This document shows, piece by piece, positions 58,807-64,000 of a stretch of DNA of 64,000 bases. The notes beneath the pieces were generated by a model. It did no database searches and was not told where the DNA came from. It saw nothing but the letters and a program-made list of their open reading frames with translations. Origin of the DNA: Cudoniella acicularis (taxonomy: Eukaryota > Ascomycota > Leotiomycetes > Helotiales > Helotiaceae); assembly GCA_013054445.1 (NCBI GenBank), contig JAAMPI010000110.1:1-64000 (forward strand), read 5' to 3'. How positions within the stretch are numbered: position 1 is the first letter of the stretch; each line of letters opens with the position of its first letter. Made by a program: the position numbers and the translations under genes.

Positions 58807-60339
58807 TTCCAGCCGTTGTTCGTGAGTTCGTGAAGGCAGGTGGGAACTAATTATCTTACATGTTTGGTATGCTAATGACTTCAGACTTTCTTTTGCATTC
58901 GGATTTCAAGCAAACAAGAAGTGTGGTAGATGACACGATGTGTTTGTGAGATCGTGTACGTGGACACTGTACAGCAAGCAGTAGGTGCAAAACGATAATA
59001 TTCTCCCAAGACTTGTAGCCGTCAAATCACCTTTATAATGAAGCTCAGACAGACATACCTACCAGTACCCCTCAAGAGTTCAAACCGGATTAAATAGCTC
59101 AGAAATAGAAACCAAACGAACAACGAACCGCGAATAACAATTCCGCCGTTTTATTCCCGCACATCTTCCCGATCACAAGTCTCTACAAAAGCACAAGAAC
59201 AAACAATTACAACACATAAACGGCCTTGACGCCGTTCTCAAACTGGGTTTACGATTGGGGAAGAGGGTAAAGTACAAAAGTCCCTGTTCTCTCGCTCCCG
59301 AGTTCCGGGTGCGGTGGGGGTGTACAAACGAAGGAACCAACGCGGAAGCGGGACCATAATGGGGCTGCAGGGAAGTGCCAAGAAATGCCTCAATTTATTT
59401 TGTGGAATTGTGGGGATAGCGGGTTCAGCCTCAGCCCTGCGTATACTGATATGTTTCGTGACCTCTATTTTGCTGATACTTGCATTGCAAGGACTCCTTT
59501 TGGACGAAGTGAGGTGCCAAGAATTACCTCACTCAGGAACGAGTACCTATTCAGCGTCCTTCTTTCGTTTCGAATTCCTCCGTTTTCGTTGTAAGGATGA
59601 GGGAATCCTGCTTCAAGAAATTAAGAATTAAAATGAAAAGGAAGATAGTGAGGTTGATTGCGCCCGCAACGTCATCTGTTACCGCACACAGAGATTATCT
59701 ATCCGCTTTTCTCCGAGAATAGCACCTCTTCCCCTTCACTTCTTCCTCCTCCACCATCACTACCACGAGCACTACCATATTGGAACTCGTACTCGCTCTT
59801 ATTCCTTGGTGTGCACTAGCTATTCAGCGAGCAGCGAGTATTCTGGCGGGGCTTTTGCCATTCTGGCGGGTCTCCCCACCAGTGGAGAGTATTCATTGTT
59901 CACTCCTTCATCTTATTGTTCATGCCTTCCTTTCTGTCGATTTCTGAGTTTTTCATCAGTTTCCCGCTTTCGTCCTTCAGGAGACTGCCGCTGGGTTCCA
60001 GCTCGGGCTTCAAATATTCGGTCTTCACGGCGCCGATCGCCTTTTTGGATTATTGGATACTTCGATCCCGTCCCACGAAGTTTACAGAGAAATAGGGGCT
60101 CTCCTCTATTTTCTGTACTGAATGGTGTCTGTCCAGGGGGTGGGTGTTTGAAAGCTATCCAAACGGAGAATTTAGAGAAAAGTAGGTTCTTGTTTGTTGC
60201 ATCGAAACTGCATCTTTCCATTTCTCCGATCTAGCTTGATACCCTGTCGTACAAAATTCCTCCCCCACAACCCCATCTCGCCATCCTCCACCATCCACAC
60301 CAACCCTTCAGCACAAAACACCAAAACCAGCGTACCACT
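58807..60339. other. Intergenic, 1.5 kb, between the two paralogs
   Basis: This spacer separates copy A from copy B. The frame at 59314-59631 (plus, 105 codons) has one hydrophobic stretch but no other support, and that at 59806-60234 overlaps an antisense frame of the same span. No transposon ends were seen. The promoter of copy A should lie at its left end. Confidence 0.45.
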
Positions 60340-60642
60340 CTATGAACCCCAACACCCCAAAAAGTCCTCAAACCCCTCCTGCCACCCCCTAAATATCCTC
60401 TTAATCTTTCCCTCTCTAACCCACTCTAGTTGCGGATCAGGACCCTCTCGTCGCCGCTTGATCCCCCTTTGCCTGAGAGAGAAGAGGCAGATTACGAAGA
60501 AGATGACCCAGAAGAGGATTGGGAAGAGTATAGCAAGTACGGAGACGGAAGGGCCGGGATCGGGGGTGGGGACGATTTGGGATGGGTTTGTTGTTAGGGA
60601 GGAGGGCGATGGCGAAGGTGAAGCTGGAGGTGTGGTTGACAT
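60340..60642 (-). CDS. Small single-pass membrane protein, copy B of a local paralog pair
   Basis: This is a 100-aa frame in the same orientation as copy A, 1.5 kb upstream in transcription terms. The N-terminus is Pro/Ser/Thr-rich (MSTTPPASPSPSPSSLTT). The helix is VLAILFPILFWVIFFVICLF, followed by RQRGIKRRREGPDPQLEWVR, EGKIKRIFRGWQ and EGFEDFLGCW near the end. The conserved elements shared with copy A are LFPxLF, RGIxRRRxGPxP, EWVREGxIK and EGFEDxLxCW. The tail signature looks like a short amphipathic, possibly protein-binding, segment. I know no family with this signature; annotation pipelines would probably skip both genes because of their size. Confidence 0.74.
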   Translation of the reverse strand: MSTTPPASPSPSPSSLTTNPSQIVPTPDPGPSVSVLAILFPILFWVIFFVICLFSLRQRGIKRRREGPDPQLEWVREGKIKRIFRGWQEGFEDFLGCWGS

Positions 60643-61373
60643 TTTTTATTTGGTATTTGATGTTTGAGAATCTGAGAATTTGAGCGCGTCTCGCGGAAGA
60701 GAAGAGAGGTCAAGTCAGGCTTGTAGGAAAGAAAAGTATTACCTTAATTTAACGAGCGATAGATTTTCAAGTATATTTTTCTCACTCACTCGTGTTAAGC
60801 CAACAAGAAGAAAGAGAAGAAGAGTGTTGGGGGGGGGGAGACAAGAGTCCAAAGAAACTTCAAAAATTGGCCAAAAATGATACCGTCGATACGAACAGTT
60901 TAACCATGTATGCGGTTGCGTCTACGCCGTAATGCATCGGCTGATATTTCGGGTTCGGATACGTACACCAATCGCAACCCTGGTCAGATGTTAGTCACCC
61001 AGGGCAAATTCGACTCATAGTCACTATGAGATCTTGGCATCCTTACTCTCAACAGTGCGCACTGAGTAAAATGTTGATTGAAATGGTGTTCAGATAGATG
61101 ATCCATGATGGAAGACAGGGTTCTGAACCCGAACCCGAGTTGCGAGTGCATGAACGAGGTTATGAGGGAGCTAACGAGGATGGATTTAGGTGATAGGGTG
61201 GGGATACGTGTAATACAGGTGCTATGAAAATACGAACATTAACATGGGGAAGCAGTTCATGAGCTTCCAATTTCGTGAGTGAGAACATTTTCAGTTCATC
61301 AGGCTCGCGCCTTTCAGGAAGTCTGGTTTTAAAAATTAAGATAATGGGAGCCTGGGGATTAGGAATATACCGT
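60643..61373. other. Intergenic, 0.7 kb
   Basis: This is the upstream region of small-protein copy B and the left flank of the transposon relic. It has a G10 run at 60829-60838. The frame at 60680-60880 plus overlaps it and is unsupported. Confidence 0.5.
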
Positions 61374-62280
61374 CAGTGGCTATAAGTCTACGCGATTCGC
61401 TTATAAAAGCGCGTTTTTACGCGTTAACCTCTATCCATCCTACAACAATGCGGCCTCCAGGAGCACCACGACCACCTTTAGGAGAGGTCTCTCCTAACAT
61501 AAGATCTCGAGTCGTTGGTGCTCATGATCATAGCATTAAGTTTGCAGCCATTGGACGCCTTGAAAACCTCATAGATTCAACCTGCTAGACGATATTTAAA
61601 AACGCGTCTCACTAGACTTCTTGCATCACCCCTAAACGCGAGGGTAGACCACCACTCCTTACTATAGGCGACAAGCGATTGATACAGCGTATAATTGTCC
61701 TATTTCTGAAGATAACTGCCGCTTAGCTTTTTAAGGATTACGCGCCACACACTTCTAAAAAAAAAACAATCTATCGCTACCTTAAGAAATCCGGCATCTA
61801 GAAGTAGAGGTGTAAGTAGCGGCCATTTTTGACTGAAAAGGATGCCCGACTACGACGGGAGTGGGCAGGGGAGTACGATAGAAAGCCGGTCGACTAGTGG
61901 AGGCGTTTACAGTAGAGTGATGAGTGCTCAATTGAGCGTGGGAAGAGGGGTGCGATTAAGTGGGTATATAGGCAGCGGGGTAAAATCTCACCCTCCGTTA
62001 ATACGATACGCCTCTGCTAATTATAGAGCAACCATAATAAGTCAGGCTTTAGAATTATAGGCAATTCAAGCTAAGCCACCGAAGGCTAAATCGTAGATGC
62101 TCTAGGCTAGTTTTAGCTTCGGGGTAAGGAGTGATTTAGTAGTCATAGAAGGGGGGGGGGAGGGGGCCGTCACAGCTAGAGTCTATATCGAAGTCTTACG
62201 CGAATATCTTCCTACGATCCTCGAATATGATAGTATCTTTGTATAAGATAATACCCTATCTATAAGGTATATAATGTGAT
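61374..62280 (+). mobile_element. Tc1/mariner-type transposon relic, many stops
   Basis: Translating from ATG at 61448 gives MRPPGAPRPPLGEVSPNIRS, the N-terminus typical of ascomycete Tc1/mariner transposases, then stop-broken pieces in order: TSCITPKREGRPPLL (helix-turn-helix region), KKKTIYRYLKKSGI, PFLTEKDARLRREWAGEYDR, SDECSIERGK with a catalytic-Asp-like SDE, then FSFGVRSDLVVIEGGG and VTARVYIEVLREYLPTILEY, DSIFV-stop-DN. The third catalytic acid lies beyond 62280 and was not found. A possible left end CAGTGGCTATAAG begins at 61374. At least eight stops fall in this reading, several of them TAG/TAA where Gln is usual. It is dead. The right boundary is unclear because it runs into the N-containing block. 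Confidence 0.75.
62151..62160 (+). repeat. G10 run within the transposase relic
   Basis: Ten G bases followed after one A by five more sit in the coding-like part of the relic (IEGGGEG reading). The length may be unreliable and the frame across it is correspondingly uncertain. Confidence 0.7.
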
Positions 62281-62296
62281 GTGGTTCGCTTACCTG

Positions 62297-62438
62297 CNAG
62301 GTNGCGCCCGTCACGTGGCTTNGATCGTCGACGGATGTCCGGAATGATGTCGGTNGCAAACCTCTGANATCNAGGATCATGGTTCTAGGGCACTTGATAC
62401 GTGGCANGGGATGNCAGATAATGCNATTGATTTCTATN
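62297..62438. other. Block with ten single N bases
   Basis: N occurs singly at 62297, 62303, 62322, 62355, 62368, 62372, 62407, 62414, 62425 and 62438, and nowhere else in the window. Isolated Ns rather than a run indicate positions where aligned reads or repeat copies disagreed, consistent with a collapsed multi-copy sequence beside the transposon relic. Confidence 0.8.
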
Positions 62439-62440
62439 AT

Positions 62441-64000
62441 CATTAGGTCTTGGCATTGGACCCCTATTAGTGGCAGATAGCTAATAAAAAGGGGGCTTCT
62501 CTGGACCCCTTGGGGCTAGAGATTAGTTCTGTACTGAATCTTTTTCTTCTTACACGTGACTTCTTTGCCTACTAACGCCTCCTCATCACAAAGGCCCTCT
62601 TCCTTTCTCTCTACTTTTTATAGCGTTACGCGAGCCCTAGAATTAAATAATATATGTTTTCTATAGTACTAGCTATAGAGGTAAAGAAAGGTATAGTAGA
62701 ATTATAAGTAGAGTGCTTAGGCGTGGTGACAAAGTAGTAACAAAGTGGTAAAATAGCTAATAAACGGCGGGAGGGATAGTATAGGTGCTCCCTATCCTGG
62801 ATAGTCTGTCCTAACCAGGCTATCCCCTAGACCCGGATAGACACTTCTATCCAGTCTATCCGCTTACGTCATGTGACTGGTTACGTGACCCTTGTGACTT
62901 AGGACCCTGGTTCTCTGTGCTATTCCCATTGGTCGTAGCCAAGCCTCAGGCCTGAGCCTACACGTGATATCCCCGTTCGTGACATCGGGCTACTAGCCGA
63001 TGCTTCCCGTCGTTAGCTGAGCGGGCCGCCTCGCCACCCAAACCTTCTAGAACGCTTTCTAAGCCAATTACAAAGCTTCGCTTACTTAGCGGTGCTGTTC
63101 TGGGCTTAGTGCCCGCTAACTTTGAACCTTATTTAGATTTCGCATCCACCCCCTGAAAACGCAATCACGTGACTATTATTCGATTATTATTCTATTCTAT
63201 TCATTTTACGCGCTGGGCTAAGGAGATAGACGGCAAACGGCTCCTGCCCCACTTGTTCACTTTCCAAAAATCGCGATCTCTTCTTCGTAATCCACTCGAG
63301 GTGATGATACAATGAAAAGAAGTTGTTGCAAACAAAAATTGTAAGCGAAAGATACCCGAAGGCAGCTTAGATGAACTCTCTTTTCGACGTGCAATGAAGA
63401 GGTTATTCACCAGGTTTTGCTATTCTTGAGCTGCAAAATCTCGCTTAAGGTAAGTACGAGAGAAGGGAACGGGAAGAAAAAGAGAAGGAGAGGGCAAAAG
63501 AATAGAGGGGGAGGGGATATTTAAGCTTGAGAATAGCACTAGCGGGACGCTAGTCGCTGACTTGATTAGTACAAACAGGAACTGGTTTGCCCATATAACA
63601 CGTGATGGTAGGAGATAGTGGTAGTTGTAGGCATGATTTGGCTTGGAAGATTTAATGCTAGAAAGGAGAAGCAGCACTCTTGAAAATTATACATCAAAGT
63701 TTCTGCGACATCCGTTTCATCGTACAGCGGTCTTGTTCGAGAACACAAAACACCTTTGAATTAAAGAATCACGAAATAAAAATAGCAACTTTAGGGAGTC
63801 ATCACAAGACAACAGGCAAGATTAGTCTGACTTCTCTCTCTTTCTCACAATGCCTCGCGATAGCAAAGATACCTGAAGCATTGGCTCGTATGCCCCCTGA
63901 CAAATGACCAGAGCCCAATTCAAACTATTGCGCAACAGGCAGTGAAAAGCTAAATGCTCTACAAATTTGCGTAAGCACACAAGAAATACACAAAGGACCT
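62441..64000. other. Right-edge region without genes; repeat-like left half
   Basis: 62441-63190 mixes AT-rich DNA with GGATAG/CTATCC inverted motifs near 62775-62860 and looks like transposon or LTR debris, but no ends or coding remnants are readable. 63190-64000 has small frames on both strands (63201-63410, 63420-63677, 63680-63907) with no recognisable content. No gene is called. Confidence 0.45.

Noticed and set aside
59314..59631. 105-codon frame with one hydrophobic stretch
   Set aside because: It has no paralog, motif or supporting context; one hydrophobic stretch is not enough.
62775..62860. GGATAG/CTATCC motifs as ends of a defined transposon
   Set aside because: The inverted motifs are short and clustered rather than flanking a coding remnant, so no element boundaries can be drawn.
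1..64000. CRISPR arrays, prokaryotic operons, integrated viruses or a secondary-metabolite cluster
   Set aside because: No regular spacer repeats, no viral genes, and no backbone synthase (PKS, NRPS or terpene) were seen near the LaeA-like or isochorismatase-like genes.

Overview
The window is nuclear DNA of a filamentous ascomycete (Pezizomycotina). The evidence is short GT-AG introns (mostly 45-90 nt), several with CTAAC-like branch points; a LaeA-like methyltransferase; a relic NLR-type SesA-NACHT-ankyrin gene; a DUF3429 protein; and a decayed Tc1/mariner transposase. Protein style suggests Leotiomycetes (Helotiales relatives), but that is only an impression. No prokaryotic, viral or organellar segment was seen.

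Layout. 1-3.9 kb: 5' part of a 5-oxoprolinase gene (minus), running off the left edge. 4.7-5.7 kb: alpha/beta hydrolase (minus). 6.2-7.8 kb: pantothenate-type MFS transporter (plus) with an in-frame TAG. 8.6-12.5 kb: Crb2/Rad9-like BRCT checkpoint protein (minus). 12.6-14.5 kb: gene-free, repeat-rich. 14.5-16.8 kb: seven-exon HExxH protein (plus). 17.5-18.1 kb: isochorismatase-like hydrolase (plus). 18.4-19.5 kb: MYND-finger pseudogene (minus). 20.5-21.5 kb: single-pass membrane protein (minus). 22.1-31.8 kb: VPS13 (minus). 32.5-33.7 kb: DUF3429 mitochondrial membrane protein (plus). 34.4-35.9 kb: LaeA-like methyltransferase (plus). 37 kb: small hypothetical gene (plus). 38.5-41.6 kb: broken SesA-NACHT-ankyrin gene (plus). 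41.6-45.9 kb: gene desert. 45.9-48 kb: pseudokinase (plus). 48.6-50.3 kb: histidine-phosphatase protein (minus). 50.7-51.3 kb: PRKRIP1/DUF1168 (plus). 51.5-53.4 kb: chaperonin CCT3 (minus). 54.1-55.2 kb: short-chain dehydrogenase (minus). 56.2-58 kb: receptor-L-domain-like surface protein (plus). 58.5 and 60.3 kb: two paralogous small membrane proteins (minus). 61.4-62.3 kb: Tc1/mariner relic, then a stretch with scattered N bases and repeat-like DNA to the right edge.

The housekeeping genes (VPS13, CCT3, BRCT protein, PRKRIP1, DUF3429) are unrelated in function and do not form a pathway. The accessory content is an NLR relic, surface proteins, a transporter and a LaeA-like protein. Two classes of gene damage recur. 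The first is single-base indels, four of seven of them in homopolymers and one inside otherwise intact VPS13, which suggests sequence error. The second is nonsense codons explained by C-to-T changes (CAR to TAR), which cluster in the NLR, MYND, transporter and transposase loci and look like real decay, possibly RIP-like.

The most interesting items are the decayed NLR, the pair of small membrane-protein paralogs, the HEIMH protein, and the transporter stop codon, which lies in the textbook leaky context UAG-CAA-UUA.
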